Assembly (NCBI RefSeq): GCF_036985595.1
Contig: NZ_BTPU01000001.1
Coordinates: forward strand, 83,421-147,420
DNA from: Vallitalea maricola
Lineage (GTDB): Bacteria; Bacillota; Clostridia; Lachnospirales; Vallitaleaceae
Length of the DNA: 64,000 nt
Reading direction: 5' to 3'
A program made the position numbers and the translations under genes. The notes under the pieces were generated by a model. The model ran no database searches and had not been told where the DNA came from. It worked only from the letters and a program-made list of their open reading frames with translations. Below are positions 1 through 9,600 of this stretch, piece after piece; within the stretch, counting starts at the first letter, position 1; each line of letters starts with the position of its first letter.

Positions 1-209
1 ATTATAAAATAGCTGATGTATATTATCATTATGGATGTGAACTAAAAGGAAAAGTAGATGTTATATCAGCAGAACTTGATGCTACTGGTACAAAAGCTAT
101 CCTTAATATTGGTGATCTAAGTACTGAATCTGTATATGCTATACTTATTGAAAATGTTATGGATATTGATGGTAATGGAATAAATGCTTCAATGTTATTT
201 CAAAAATAG
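1..209 (+). CDS. C-terminal end of a secreted Ig-like domain protein (partial)
   Basis: The frame is open from the window edge (first full codon at base 3) to TAG at 207-209 and gives about 68 residues. The end reads like the last strands of an SbsA/Big_5-type Ig-like domain: a 'VISAELDATGTKA' stretch, then 'YAILIENVMDIDGNG'. The same two blocks occur in the small protein at 471-860 and in each Ig repeat of the giant SLH proteins from 6.7 kb ('AAELQADQKTVKL', 'SNLMDIYGN'). The product is therefore probably a small extracellular protein or the tail of an SLH protein. The start, signal peptide and length lie outside the window. A hairpin terminator follows, so it ends its own transcript. Confidence 0.75.
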   Translation, partial: YKIADVYYHYGCELKGKVDVISAELDATGTKAILNIGDLSTESVYAILIENVMDIDGNGINASMLFQK

Positions 210-275
210 ATTTACATATTAACAATAATAAGTACTTATTAAATTAACATTTATAATTGAATAAGTAATAAATAA

Positions 276-315
276 GGGTTATATCTGTTAGGTATTAATG
301 GATATAACTCTTTTT
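276..315 (+). terminator. Rho-independent terminator of the partial gene
   Basis: A 10-bp stem (GGGTTATATC at 276-285, GATATAACTC at 301-310, one G-T pair) is followed by a run of T at 310-315. It lies 67 nt after the stop codon at 209. Confidence 0.75.
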
Positions 316-388
316 ACGTAAATATGTAAGCTTTTATATAAAGAATAATGTAATAACATATAAAACATTATATTAATAAAACATATTA

Positions 389-417
389 TTGACAATTATA
401 TAAAAAACGTTTAGAAT
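389..417 (+). promoter_or_regulatory. SigA-type promoter for the small Ig-domain gene
   Basis: TTGACA (389-394), a 17-nt spacer and TAGAAT (412-417) form a near-consensus promoter about 54 nt before the ATG at 471. The spacer holds an AACGTT core that resembles a LacI/CcpA-type half-site only loosely, so no operator is claimed. Confidence 0.7.
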
Positions 418-470
418 AAAGTCGTAAAAAGTAGAAAAATATAGAAAAAGATATGGAGTGAGTTAAAATT

Positions 471-860
471 ATGAAAAGAATAAGTCTGCTTAGTATGTGT
501 TTTTTAATTACAGTATTTTTGTTTGGTGCTAAGTATGTACATGCTAATGGTGATGATCAAGTAAAACCAGAAGTTGTTAAAGTTATAGCAGTTGGAGATA
601 ATATGGTAGAGATTACTTTTAACGAGAAGTTAGATGAAACTACAGCAGAAGATATATCTAATTATAGTATTGAGCAGCCATATGGTGCAAAGGTTAAATT
701 AGATATTTATAGTGCGGAACTTAATGATGCTAAAGGAAAAGTTATCATTACAACAAATGAACAAAATAATTATTCTTTATATATGCTTAGCATTAGTAAT
801 GTAACAGATGTAGCTGGTAATGTTATAGATAATTGTCAATTTGCTTTTGTTGGTATGTAG
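471..860 (+). CDS. Small secreted protein made of one Ig-like (SbsA/Big_5-type) domain
   Basis: 129 residues. Residues 1-25 form a signal peptide (KR, a hydrophobic run, cleavage near YVHA-N). The rest is one Ig-like domain, roughly residues 32-129: 'KPEVVKVIAVGDNMVEITFNEKLD', 'EDISNYSIEQPYGAKV', 'SNVTDVAGNVID', 'FAFVG'. These are the same sequence blocks, in the same order, as the repeats in the giant SLH proteins at 6.7 and 11.5 kb, including the closing 'FVG'. There is no SLH, LPXTG or lipobox, so it is probably released, or binds another surface protein. The ATG at 471 has an upstream GGAGTGAG ribosome site. It is a monocistronic gene with its own promoter and terminator. The neighbour at 1-209 is a paralogue. 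The molecular role is unknown. Confidence 0.8.
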   Translation: MKRISLLSMCFLITVFLFGAKYVHANGDDQVKPEVVKVIAVGDNMVEITFNEKLDETTAEDISNYSIEQPYGAKVKLDIYSAELNDAKGKVIITTNEQNNYSLYMLSISNVTDVAGNVIDNCQFAFVGM

Positions 861-871
861 TAAGAATATAA

Positions 872-907
872 GAGGTATCCATTTTTTTGAATGGGTACTT
901 TTTTTGT
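872..907 (+). terminator. Rho-independent terminator
   Basis: An imperfect stem (AGGTATCCATT paired with AATGGGTACT) is followed by eight T. It starts about 12 nt after the stop of the small Ig-domain gene. Confidence 0.75.
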
Positions 908-928
908 TCTCAAAATTAATATTAGTAC

Positions 929-957
929 TTGCAAATATTGATTATATATCATATAAT
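929..957 (+). promoter_or_regulatory. SigA-type promoter for the LacI-type regulator
   Basis: TTGCAA (929-934), a 17-nt spacer and TATAAT (952-957), about 39 nt before the ATG at 996. Confidence 0.65.
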
Positions 958-995
958 GATTTTAGAAAACCTTTTCTATAATAGGAGGTGGAAAT

Positions 996-2030
996 ATGGA
1001 TCAGCAAAAAAGAGCTACAATCTCTGATGTTGCTAAATTAGCAGGAGTTTCCATTACTACGGTATCAAGAGTAATGAATAAAAACTATCCGGTGAAAGAG
1101 GCAACAAGAAAAAAAGTTGAAAAAGCAATAGAAGAGCTTGAATTTAAGCCTAATTTACTGGCTAGAGGACTTATTCATAATAAGACACAGACTATATGTA
1201 TTCTTACGCCTAGTATAGAAAACCTTTTCTTTTCTGAGGTGGTAAAAGGTATTGATAGTGTTATTAAGAACAAAGGATATACTACGTTTTTATGTAATAC
1301 AGAAGGAGATCCAGAGCAGGAAAAACTGATGATTGATAATATGAAGGACAGAAGCGTTGATGGTATCATTGCTATTAACCCTAGAACTAAGAATATAAAG
1401 TCAGGTTATTATGAGGGGATTAGTAAACAAATACCGTTGGTTATCATTAATGGATATAACAGGGGGATTCATTGTAATTATGTTCTTAATGATGGAGAAG
1501 TAGGAACTTATGAGGCGCTTAAATATCTGTATGAGTTAGGTCATAGGGATATAGTTTTTCTAAGAGGACGATATAGTTATTCTTATGATGTGAAAGAGGA
1601 TATATATAGGAAGTGTTGTGAAGAGTTTAAGTTGGAGTTTGATGAAGATAATATATTGATTATTGAGGATGGTAATGGATTAGAAGCTGTTGAGCAGTCA
1701 AAAGCGGTTGTTGAGAAGATAATTAGAAAGAATGATAAGGTTAGTTGTTTGTTCGCTTGTAATGATTGGATGGCTGTTGGGGCGTTGAAGGCTGCTAAGG
1801 CTCTTAATATATCTGTGCCTGAGGAGTTTTCAATTATTGGGTTTGATAATACTATTATTAGTCAGATAACAGAACCTAGTCTTACAACTGTGGATCAGAA
1901 TATGACTGGATTGGGACAGATATCGGGTAATAGGATATGTGAGATTATTAGAGATAGTGATAAGGAGAATAAAAAGATTATTATTGAAACTAGGTTGATT
2001 CATAGGGATAGCGTATCTACAAAAATATAA
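996..2030 (+). CDS. LacI/GalR-family transcriptional regulator, probable galactose regulator
   Basis: 344 residues, a normal LacI-family length. Residues 7-32 are the DNA-binding helix-turn-helix with the signature 'TISDVAKLAGVSITTVSRVMN'-like block, followed by the hinge ('ATRKKVEKAIEELEFKPNLLARGL'). Residues 60-340 are a periplasmic-binding-protein-like sugar sensor ('FFSEVVKGID', 'VDGIIAINPR', 'ACNDWMAVGALKAAK', 'SIIGFDNT'). The start is supported by AGGAGGTGG at 983-991. Because galK, galE and galT follow on the same strand, it probably senses a galactose-pathway metabolite and represses them; this is inferred from position. The 300-nt gap to galK carries dyad element A and no recognisable LacI-type operator. 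From about base 1600 the gene changes from A-ending to G/T-ending codons, like galK. Confidence 0.88.
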   Translation: MDQQKRATISDVAKLAGVSITTVSRVMNKNYPVKEATRKKVEKAIEELEFKPNLLARGLIHNKTQTICILTPSIENLFFSEVVKGIDSVIKNKGYTTFLCNTEGDPEQEKLMIDNMKDRSVDGIIAINPRTKNIKSGYYEGISKQIPLVIINGYNRGIHCNYVLNDGEVGTYEALKYLYELGHRDIVFLRGRYSYSYDVKEDIYRKCCEEFKLEFDEDNILIIEDGNGLEAVEQSKAVVEKIIRKNDKVSCLFACNDWMAVGALKAAKALNISVPEEFSIIGFDNTIISQITEPSLTTVDQNMTGLGQISGNRICEIIRDSDKENKKIIIETRLIHRDSVSTKI

Positions 2031-2039
2031 TTCTAGTAT

Positions 2040-2250
2040 GGCTACCGTAGGTAATATATATACAAAACAGCTCATGTTTAATATTTGAAGAAAAACTAAG
2101 TTCGTTCCAATAAATATTACTAAACCTTGACAACTCCCGTTGGTCAAACAGTCAAGGTTCTTAACGTAATATTTATTTCCACTTACTAAGATTTTCTAAC
2201 AAATATTAAAAAATCGCTTTATTTGTATATATATTACCTACTGGGCTACG
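2040..2250 (+). repeat. Long dyad element A (copy 1 of a two-copy family)
   Basis: A roughly 210-bp imperfect palindrome starts just after the regulator stop codon. The outer arms contain GTAGGTAATATATATAC at the left and its near complement before GGGCTACG at the right. The centre has a CCTTGAC/GTCAAGG hairpin (about 2126-2156). The right half has an AATATTT/AAATATT hairpin whose loop (2176-2199) contains ACTAAGATTTTCTAA. Element B at 4527-4650 shares both arms and the loop motif but lacks about 75 nt of the centre. No reading frame or transposase is present. The origin (MITE-like repeat, structured RNA or processing site) is not known. Confidence 0.7.
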
Positions 2251-2328
2251 TTAGATATTTATAGAGATATAACAATAATTATTTAAATAATAGATAAATA
2301 TAAAATTATAGAGAGGAATGAGTTTGGT

Positions 2329-3519
2329 ATGGAGAGAGAGATTGTTGGTAAGTTTGTGGAGTTGTATGGTGGAGAAGAGGGTAATGTTAAGAAGTTTTTT
2401 GCGCCGGGGAGAGTTAATTTGATTGGGGAGCATATTGATTATAATGGTGGGTATGTTTTTCCTTGTGCTCTTGATTTTGGTACATATGCGGCGGCTAGGA
2501 AGAGGGACGATGGTAGGGTTAGGTTTGCTACTCTTAATTTTGATCTTAGGGTAGAGATTGATGTTGATGATATTAGGTATAAGGAAGAGGATGATTGGAC
2601 TAATTATCCTAAGGGAGTTATTAAGGAGTTTATTGATAAGGGTCATGAAGTTGGTGGTTTTGATATTTTATATTATGGTAATATTCCTAATGGTTCGGGG
2701 TTATCTTCTTCTGCATCTCTTGAAGTGTTGACAGCTGTAGTTGTTAATGAGTTGTTTGATTGTAAGGAAGATTTGGTTGAGATGGTTAAGATGAGTCAGA
2801 GAGCGGAGAACCAATTTGTAGGGGTTAATTGTGGTATTATGGATCAGTTTGCTTCTGGTATGGGCAAATTGAATCATGCTATATTGCTTGATTGTGAGAC
2901 GTTGGATTATGAGTATGTGCCTCTTAAGCTGGATGGGTATAAGATTGTTATAGGTAATACTAAGAAGAGAAGAGGGTTAGCGGATTCTAAGTATAATGAG
3001 AGACGTTCGGAGTGCCAATATGCTTTGGAGTGTATTCAGAAAGAGTTGGATATCAAGAATCTTTGTGAGATGGATGTAGAGACATTTGATAAATATAAGC
3101 ATCTTATTGGGAAGGATATTCCTAGAGATAGGGCTAAACATGCGGTTGAGGAAAATGTAAGGGTTAAGGAAGCGGTTGAGGCGCTTAATGATGGAGATAT
3201 TATTACATTTGGTAAGTTGATGAATGCTTCTCATGAATCTTTGAGAGATTTGTATGAGGTTACAGGTGGTGAGCTTGATACTATGGTAGAGGAAGCTAGG
3301 AAGATAGAGGGGACTATTGGTTCACGTATGACTGGTGCTGGTTTTGGTGGTTGTACAGTTAGTATTGTGAAAGAGGATAGTGTTGATGAGTTTATTAGAG
3401 TAGTTGGTAAGAATTATGAGGATAGAATTGGGTTAGTGCCTGAGTTTTATGTGGCTAATGTTGGTGATGGAGCAGGAAGAATTTTAATAGAAGAATCTTA
3501 TGTAGAAGGGAGATATTAG
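2329..3519 (+). CDS. galK: Galactokinase
   Basis: 396 residues, the usual galactokinase length. It phosphorylates D-galactose with ATP to galactose-1-phosphate, the first committed Leloir step, in the cytoplasm. GHMP-kinase motifs appear in order: the galactokinase signature '[19 protein letters not shown]' (residues about 27-46), the ATP-binding '[14 protein letters not shown]' (about 121-134) and the C-terminal '[16 protein letters not shown]' (about 331-346). The ATG at 2329 follows GAGAGGAATGAG. galE begins one base after the stop, so the two are co-transcribed and probably translationally linked. The sense strand is strikingly poor in C and rich in G and T, and G-ending codons (AAG, GAG, TTG) dominate, unlike the surface-protein genes downstream. 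Confidence 0.96.
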   Translation: MEREIVGKFVELYGGEEGNVKKFFAPGRVNLIGEHIDYNGGYVFPCALDFGTYAAARKRDDGRVRFATLNFDLRVEIDVDDIRYKEEDDWTNYPKGVIKEFIDKGHEVGGFDILYYGNIPNGSGLSSSASLEVLTAVVVNELFDCKEDLVEMVKMSQRAENQFVGVNCGIMDQFASGMGKLNHAILLDCETLDYEYVPLKLDGYKIVIGNTKKRRGLADSKYNERRSECQYALECIQKELDIKNLCEMDVETFDKYKHLIGKDIPRDRAKHAVEENVRVKEAVEALNDGDIITFGKLMNASHESLRDLYEVTGGELDTMVEEARKIEGTIGSRMTGAGFGGCTVSIVKEDSVDEFIRVVGKNYEDRIGLVPEFYVANVGDGAGRILIEESYVEGRY

Positions 3520-3520
3520 T

Positions 3521-4510
3521 ATGGCTATTTTAGTTTGTGGAGGAGCAGGATATATTGGGTCTCATACAGTGGCGAGACTTTTAGAGAAAGGTAAAGAGGT
3601 TATTGTATTTGATAATCTGCAAAAAGGACATAGAGAGGCAGTTCCAGAGAATGTCAAGTTATGTGTTGGTGATTTGAGGGATAAAGATGCATTGGATAAA
3701 GTTTTTAGTGAGAATAAGATAGAAGCTATTATTGATTTTGCGGCGGATTCTCTTGTTGGTGAGAGTGTTACTGAGCCGTTGAAGTATTATAACAACAATA
3801 TGTATGGAACTATGTGTTTGTTGGAGAAGATGAAGGAGCATGGTGTTAAGTATATTGTTTTTTCTTCTACGGCGGCTACTTATGGAGAGCCAGAGAGTAT
3901 ACCTATTGTGGAGACAGATAGGACTATGCCTACTAATCCTTATGGGGAGACTAAGTTATCTGTTGAGAAGATGTTGAAGTGGTCGGATAATGCTTATGGG
4001 ATTAAGTATACTGCACTAAGATATTTTAATGCGGCAGGGGCACATATTGATGGACATATAGGGGAAGACCATAGTCCAGAGTCCCATCTTATTCCTATTA
4101 TATTGGAAGTAGCACTTGGTAAGAGGGAGAAGATATTTATTTTTGGTAATGATTATCCTACAGAGGATGGAACTTGTGTTAGGGATTATATTCATGTAAC
4201 TGATTTGGCTGATGCTCATATATTGGCTCTTGAGAGATTGCAAAATGGTGGAGAGAGTGCTGTGTTTAATCTTGGTAATGGAAAGGGATTTTCTGTGAAA
4301 GAGGTTATTGAGGTGGCTAGAAAGGTTACTGGAAGGACTATTACTGTTGAGGAAGCTGAGAGGAGAGCAGGTGACCCTGCTGTGTTGATTGCTTCTTCTG
4401 AGAAGGCTGTTAAGGAATTGGGTTGGAAGCCTGAGTATAATTCTTTGGAAAGGATTATTGAGAGTGCTTGGAAGTGGCATGTTAATAATCCTGATGGATT
4501 CGATAAGTAA
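3521..4510 (+). CDS. galE: UDP-glucose 4-epimerase
   Basis: 329 residues. It interconverts UDP-galactose and UDP-glucose, using NAD bound in a Rossmann fold. Visible features: the N-terminal dinucleotide motif 'GGAGYIGSH' (residues 7-15), the catalytic 'SSTAATYG' segment (about 115-122) and the YxxxK pair in 'NPYGETK' (about 139-145), and the GalE signature region 'RYFNAAGA' (about 167-174) and '[18 protein letters not shown]' (about 216-233). The ATG lies one base after the galK stop, with the ribosome site (GAAGGGAG) inside the end of galK. It supplies UDP-Gal or UDP-Glc to the GalT reaction and to cell-surface glycan synthesis. Codon use is G-ending as in galK. Confidence 0.96.
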   Translation: MAILVCGGAGYIGSHTVARLLEKGKEVIVFDNLQKGHREAVPENVKLCVGDLRDKDALDKVFSENKIEAIIDFAADSLVGESVTEPLKYYNNNMYGTMCLLEKMKEHGVKYIVFSSTAATYGEPESIPIVETDRTMPTNPYGETKLSVEKMLKWSDNAYGIKYTALRYFNAAGAHIDGHIGEDHSPESHLIPIILEVALGKREKIFIFGNDYPTEDGTCVRDYIHVTDLADAHILALERLQNGGESAVFNLGNGKGFSVKEVIEVARKVTGRTITVEEAERRAGDPAVLIASSEKAVKELGWKPEYNSLERIIESAWKWHVNNPDGFDK

Positions 4511-4526
4511 TAGAGTAATAGTGCAA

Positions 4527-4650
4527 GTGGGGCGCAGGGGTATATATATGTAAAACGCCTCTTGTTAAATTAGTTATTTCCACTCACTAAGATTTTCTAA
4601 GGGAAATTTAAAGGTCGGCTTATTTATATATATACCCTGCTTGGCTCTTG
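4527..4650 (+). repeat. Long dyad element B (copy 2)
   Basis: About 125 bp starting 16 nt after the galE stop. The outer arms GCAGGGGTATATATATG and a right arm ending TATATACCCTGC pair. The inner arms ATTTCC/GGGAAAT enclose a loop with ACTAAGATTTTCTAA (motif 4577-4600). The left arm (GTATATATATG, AAAACGCCTC, TGTTAAAT) and right arm (TCGGCTTATTTATATATATA) match element A at 2040-2250, so the two are related copies. It separates galE from galT by nearly 300 nt in what would otherwise be a tight operon. Confidence 0.7.
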
Positions 4651-4807
4651 GGTGGTACTTAAGTTGTGTTTAGTAGTATAGGTTAGGTATTTAATATTTA
4701 GTTGATAATTAAATGAAGTGTAAGATAAAAAGAAATATTAGTTTGATAATATTATAGATAGATGTAGAAGAGTGTTGGTTTAATAAACTGGAATTGGAGG
4801 TAGAATT

Positions 4808-6331
4808 GTGGAAAAAGTGCAGATTAGTATTGAGAAGCTTATAAAGTTTGGTCTTAGTAATAAAATGATAGAGAAGTGGGATGTCCAATTAGTGAGAAAT
4901 TCCATTATGGATATATTGAGGATTTCGGAGCCTTATGAGGGAGAGTTGAATAATTGTGAAGTAGTGGATTCTCCTGTGGGGATATTGGAGGAATTATTAC
5001 AGTATGCTGTGGATAATAATATAATAGAAGATACTGTTACATATAGAGATATGTTGGATGCTAGGATTATGGCTACACTTATGCCTAGACCTTCTGAGTT
5101 GGTTAATAGATTTTATGGGATAGCTGATGAAGAAGGTATAGAGAGTGCGACGGATTATTATTATAAGTTGTCTAAGGATTCTAATTATATAAGAATGGAT
5201 AGGATAGCTAAGAATGAGTATTGGGTGGCTGATACTCAGGTAGGGGAACTGGAGATTACTATTAATCTTTCTAAACCGGAGAAAGATCCTAAGGAGATTG
5301 AGAAGGCTAGGAGTATGCCTAGCGCTAATTATCCTAAGTGTTTTCTTTGTATAGATAATGTTGGATATCCTGGGAGATTGAATCATCCGGCTAGGAATAA
5401 TCATAGGGTGATTCCAGTTGAGTTAAGTAGTGAGAATTGGTATCTCCAGTATTCGCCTTATGTATATTATAATGAGCATTGTATAGTTTTTAATGAGAAG
5501 CATGTTCCTATGAAGATATCTAAGGATACTTTTGTTAGGTTATTGTCATTTGTGGAGAAGTTTCCTCATTATTTTGTTGGTTCTAATGCTGATCTGCCAA
5601 TAGTTGGTGGTTCTATTCTTAGCCATGACCATTTTCAAGGTGGACATCATGTTTTCCCTATGGAAAAGGCTTCTATTATTAAGGAGTTAAGGAAAGATGG
5701 TTATGAAGAGGTTAAGATAGGGTTGGTTAGATGGCCTTTATCGGTTGTTAGATTATCTTCTAGGGATAAGGATAAGGTAATTAAGCTTGCTGATGAGATT
5801 CTAGGGAAGTGGAGAGATTATTCTGATGAGAGTCTTGGTATATTGGCTTATACAGAGGAAGATGGTAAGAGGATTCCTCATAATACTATAACACCTATAG
5901 CAAGGATTAATGGAAATGGGGATTATGAACTTGATTTAGTTCTTAGGAATAATAGAAGAAGTGAGGAACATCCAGATGGTATATTCCATCCTCATGCTCA
6001 TCTGCATCATATTAAAAAAGAGAATATTGGACTTATTGAAGTTATGGGACTTGCTGTACTTCCTGCAAGACTTAAGAAAGAGCTTTCTTTAATAGAAGAT
6101 ATTCTAGTAGGTAAGATAAAAGATAGAGCAGAGTATGAAGAGTTAGAGAAGCATGGTGAGTGGATTAATAGATTAGTTGAAGAGTATGGAACAGATATGA
6201 AGGTAGATGAAGCAAGAGAGTGTATAAGGAAAGAAGTTGGTGATATCTTTGCTCAGGTACTTGAGTGTGCTGGGGTTTATAAGATGGATGAGGAAGGTAT
6301 TGCTGGGTTGGAGAGATTTATTAAGGCTTAA
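4808..6331 (+). CDS. galT: Galactose-1-phosphate uridylyltransferase, type 2
   Basis: 507 residues, the size of the Firmicutes type-2 GalT (the E. coli type is about 350). It exchanges UMP between UDP-glucose and galactose-1-phosphate. The N-terminal part ('ISIEKLIKFGLSNKMIEKWD') is typical of type 2. 'SHDHFQGGHHVFPM' (about residues 272-285) and the histidine cluster 'HPHAHLHHIKKENIGLIEVMGLAVLPARL' region (about 395-425) carry the conserved histidines of the family. The start is GTG at 4808, 6 nt after GGAGG at 4797-4801; no better ATG is nearby. It completes the Leloir set with galK and galE. The last 120 codons return to A-ending usage. A strong terminator follows. Confidence 0.95.
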   Translation: MEKVQISIEKLIKFGLSNKMIEKWDVQLVRNSIMDILRISEPYEGELNNCEVVDSPVGILEELLQYAVDNNIIEDTVTYRDMLDARIMATLMPRPSELVNRFYGIADEEGIESATDYYYKLSKDSNYIRMDRIAKNEYWVADTQVGELEITINLSKPEKDPKEIEKARSMPSANYPKCFLCIDNVGYPGRLNHPARNNHRVIPVELSSENWYLQYSPYVYYNEHCIVFNEKHVPMKISKDTFVRLLSFVEKFPHYFVGSNADLPIVGGSILSHDHFQGGHHVFPMEKASIIKELRKDGYEEVKIGLVRWPLSVVRLSSRDKDKVIKLADEILGKWRDYSDESLGILAYTEEDGKRIPHNTITPIARINGNGDYELDLVLRNNRRSEEHPDGIFHPHAHLHHIKKENIGLIEVMGLAVLPARLKKELSLIEDILVGKIKDRAEYEELEKHGEWINRLVEEYGTDMKVDEARECIRKEVGDIFAQVLECAGVYKMDEEGIAGLERFIKA

Positions 6332-6352
6332 GAGAAGATATAATATTTTACT

Positions 6353-6395
6353 AATCATCACGTTATTATATAATGTAATAATGTGGTGATTTTTT
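6353..6395 (+). terminator. Rho-independent terminator of the gal cluster
   Basis: A 16-bp stem (AATCATCACGTTATTA at 6353-6368, TAATAATGTGGTGATT at 6376-6391, with G-T pairs) is followed by T residues to 6395. Confidence 0.85.
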
Positions 6396-6446
6396 ATGCA
6401 TGTAAAGTTGTTTTCTTAACATATATGAAAAGAATTAATATTATTT

Positions 6447-6463
6447 ATTACGGTAATATTACA
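6447..6463 (-). promoter_or_regulatory. Imperfect WalR-like box
   Basis: ATTACG-GTAAT-ATTACA on the plus strand. The reverse complement is TGTAAT-N5-CGTAAT, one mismatch from TGTWAH-N5-TGTWAH. It lies 98 nt upstream of the perfect box at 6561 and may be a second, weaker site. Confidence 0.4.
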
Positions 6464-6560
6464 ATCAAGGAAAATGCTTGTATAAATGGATAAATATGTT
6501 TATAATAAATTAAGGTTACAGTATTATCCATAAAATATAATATTTTCATGTGAAAACTCT

Positions 6561-6577
6561 ATTACAGATTTGTTACA
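6561..6577 (-). promoter_or_regulatory. WalR box upstream of the first giant SLH gene
   Basis: ATTACA-GATTT-GTTACA reads on the minus strand as TGTAAC-N5-TGTAAT, a perfect fit to the WalR consensus TGTWAH-N5-TGTWAH known from B. subtilis and relatives. It ends 15 nt before the -35 hexamer at 6593. The paralogous gene at 11464 has a perfect box at exactly the same distance. The walR gene lies at 34983. Confidence 0.65.
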
Positions 6578-6592
6578 TATAGAGATATTATA

Positions 6593-6621
6593 TTGACTGG
6601 AAAATAATGTAGTGCTATAAT
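6593..6621 (+). promoter_or_regulatory. SigA-type promoter of the first giant SLH gene
   Basis: TTGACT (6593-6598), a 17-nt spacer and TATAAT (6616-6621). Transcription should begin near 6628, which rules out an upstream in-frame ATG at 6629 as the start codon. Confidence 0.8.
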
Positions 6622-6634
6622 TTACCATGTGCTT

Positions 6635-6653
6635 GAAAGGTGGATAACCTTTC
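6635..6653 (+). promoter_or_regulatory. 5'-end stem-loop in the S-layer-type mRNA
   Basis: A perfect 7-bp stem (GAAAGGT at 6635-6641, ACCTTTC at 6647-6653) with a 5-nt loop begins about 7 nt from the predicted transcript start. Such stems often stabilise abundant mRNAs; that role is inferred here. Confidence 0.5.
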
Positions 6654-6694
6654 CAATTTTAAAGAAAAGCAAATTAAAAGGAGGAGAAATATTA

Positions 6695-9600
6695 ATGAAA
6701 AACTTAAAGAAAGTTTTTGCATTAGTTCTTTCATTAGCAATGATCGTATCTACTTTTACAGTATCATTTGCTGCTGAAGATACTAAAACTGACGCAGAAA
6801 TTTGTGAAGCCTTAGGAATGTTAAAAGGCGAAGGCGACGGTGTAACTGATGAGTACCTTGCAAAATCTACTACAAGATTCCAAGCTGCTCTTATGGTTCT
6901 AAGATTACAAAACTTAGAAGAGGAAGCTTTAGCTTTCGAAGGAACTGAAACTTTTGCAGATGCAGAAGATGTACAATGGGTAGCTGGTAGATCAGTATTA
7001 GCTTACTTAAAAGCTAATCCAGAATTAGGATGGTTAGGTGATGGTGAAAACTTTGATCCTAATGGAGCAATTACTGCTCAAGCTTATTACAAAGTAATGC
7101 TTGAAGCTATTGGTTACAAACAAGGAACTGATTTCGAATGGGCTGACGTATTAGAATTTGCTGCAGAAAAAGGTTTAAAAGCTGCTGCAGACGTTGAAAA
7201 CTTCACTAACAACGAAATCGCTGTTGTAACTGTTGAAACTTTAAAAGCTGAAACTAAAGAAGGTAAAAAACTTGTTGACGTATTAGTTGAAGCTGGTGCT
7301 ATTGATGAAGCAAAAGCTGTTGAAGTTGGTCTTGTAGAAGCAGCTCCATCAGAAGTTGCTATCAAAGGTGCAGTAGCACTTAATTCTAAAGTTGTAGAAG
7401 TAACTTTAAAAGAAGCTGCAGAAGAAGTAAATGCTTCTCAATTTGTTATAGCAGATAAAGATGGCGCTGCTGTAGAAATTGCTTCAGCTGAATTAGCTCC
7501 ATGGGATGCTAATAATAAAAAAGTATTAGTTACTTTAGCTACTGATACAAAATCAGGAGAACTTTACTCAGTAACAAGTGGAGAGGTTTCTGTTAACTTT
7601 GGTGGTAGAGGTGAAGATGCTTCAAACCCAACACTTGCTAAGTCAACAGGTGCTGATTATAACGAATTTACTTTAGAATTCTCAGAAGCTGTTAGAATTG
7701 ATACATTAAAAATAGCTGCTGCTGAAAAATATGGAAGCAAAGCTGCTTTAGAAGTATTAGGTTATGAATATATTGATAGTAAAACTATTAAAGTTATGAC
7801 TGCTGACCAAGCTGGTTCAAAACTTTATGGTCTTACAGTTTCAGGTGCTGTAGATTTAGCTGGAAATGAAATGAAAGAAGATAGTGATAATACTTTCGTA
7901 GGTAAAGCTAAACCAACAGTAGCTCAAAAAGTGAAAAAAGCAAAAGCAATTGATTATAATCAAGTATATGTAGAATTTGAAACAAATATTGATCCTGCAT
8001 CAATAGCTGATGCTACTTTCGCAATAAATGAAATGTATGGAAGCAAAGCAGAAGTAGCTGTATTAGAAGTTGCTCAAGCTACTGAAGCTCAAACTGTAGA
8101 ATACGGTACAGCTGATGTTGCTGCTGACAAAGCTGCTGCTGTTAAAAAAGGTGTTGTATTAACTGTAGATGGAACTATGAAGACTTCAAGCTTATACAAA
8201 GTTGTTGCTAATGGTATGAAGACTCTTTATGGAAAAGATATGTCATCTACATCTTCAGATAAAGAAACTACTTTTGTAGGAATGTCTAAGCCAAGTGGAA
8301 CATTTGCTTATGATGGTGATATTACTGTAGCAAGTGCTTCTTCTATCAAAGTTAAATTTGCTAGAAAACTTGAAAAAGATTTAGCAGAAGATATTGCTAA
8401 CTACACAATTAATGAAGCATATGGTAATAAAGCTGAATTAGCTGTTTTAGCTGCAGAACTTCAAGCTGATCAAAAAACTGTTAAGTTAACAGTTGGAGAA
8501 ATGAAAAATGTTCTTTACAAAGTAACTACTAGCAATTTAATGGATATTTATGGTAATGCTCAAAAAACAGGTTCAGATGCTGAAAAGACTTTTGTAGGTC
8601 AAGGCAAAGAAGCTAAGATTTCTAGTATTACTTCAATTACTAGAATAGATGATACTAACATTAAAGTAACATTTAATCACAAAGTTGGTGAAAATGCTAC
8701 AGATGTTGCATTATACACAATTGATGGTGGAGTAGGTTATCCAGAAGCTGTTGCAACATATTCAGATGATGCAAATTCTGTTAAACTTACAATAGCTAAG
8801 ACTACTGAAACTGTAAGCTACAAATTAACAGTTAAAGGTCTTAATAATGCTGATGGTGTAGCTATGGACGCTGATGGAGTTACTGGTACTTTCACTGGTA
8901 AAGGTATTGCAAAAGGACTTCCAGTACTTCAAGCTGTAGTTGCTACAGATAAGCAAACTGCTAAATTCTACTTTGATAGAGATGTAACTGATTCTACTAT
9001 TAAAGGTACATTATGGGCAGTTACAGGAACAGATGATGTTGCTAATTTCTTTATGACAAGAGAGAATAAACAAGGTACTAGTCTTGCTTCATTAAATGGG
9101 TTAAAAGCTTATCAAGATAGTACTGATAAAAATGTTTTAGTTGTTGTTGATGATAATGAAAGCTGGAACACTGGAAATGATTTTACAACTTATGTTCTAG
9201 ATTTAGAAGGTTCAAGTTTTGATGGTAAGAAAGTAAAATTTGATACAAATATAACTCAATTAGAAGTAGCTGCTAATGGTTCTACATATGCATACCCTAC
9301 AGTAGAAGCTGTTCAAGGTATTGATAGTAAGACTATTAAAGTTTACTTCTCAAAACCAGTAACATTTGGTGCTTCAGGTATAACTACTATTGCAAAAACT
9401 AGTGATAGTTCAGCAACTGTTACAGAAGGAACTCCTGTAGTAGTAAATGGAACTTCTAACAAGGAATGGTTAGTTCCTATTAGTAGTGGTACTATGGAAT
9501 CTGTTTCTTATACAATAACATTTGCATCTGTTAATGTAGCTGATAAATATGTTCCAAGTATTAAATTATCAAACAAGACTTCTGAGCCAGATACATCAAT

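Noticed and set aside
389..417. LacI/CcpA operator within the promoter of the small Ig-domain gene
   Set aside because: Only the AACGTT core fits; flanking positions do not match the cre consensus.
2251..5404. Several minus-strand open frames within the gal genes
   Set aside because: They arise because the sense strand is C-poor, which removes stop codons on the other strand. Composition (Ile, Asn, Leu, Ser) is not protein-like and no ribosome sites precede them.
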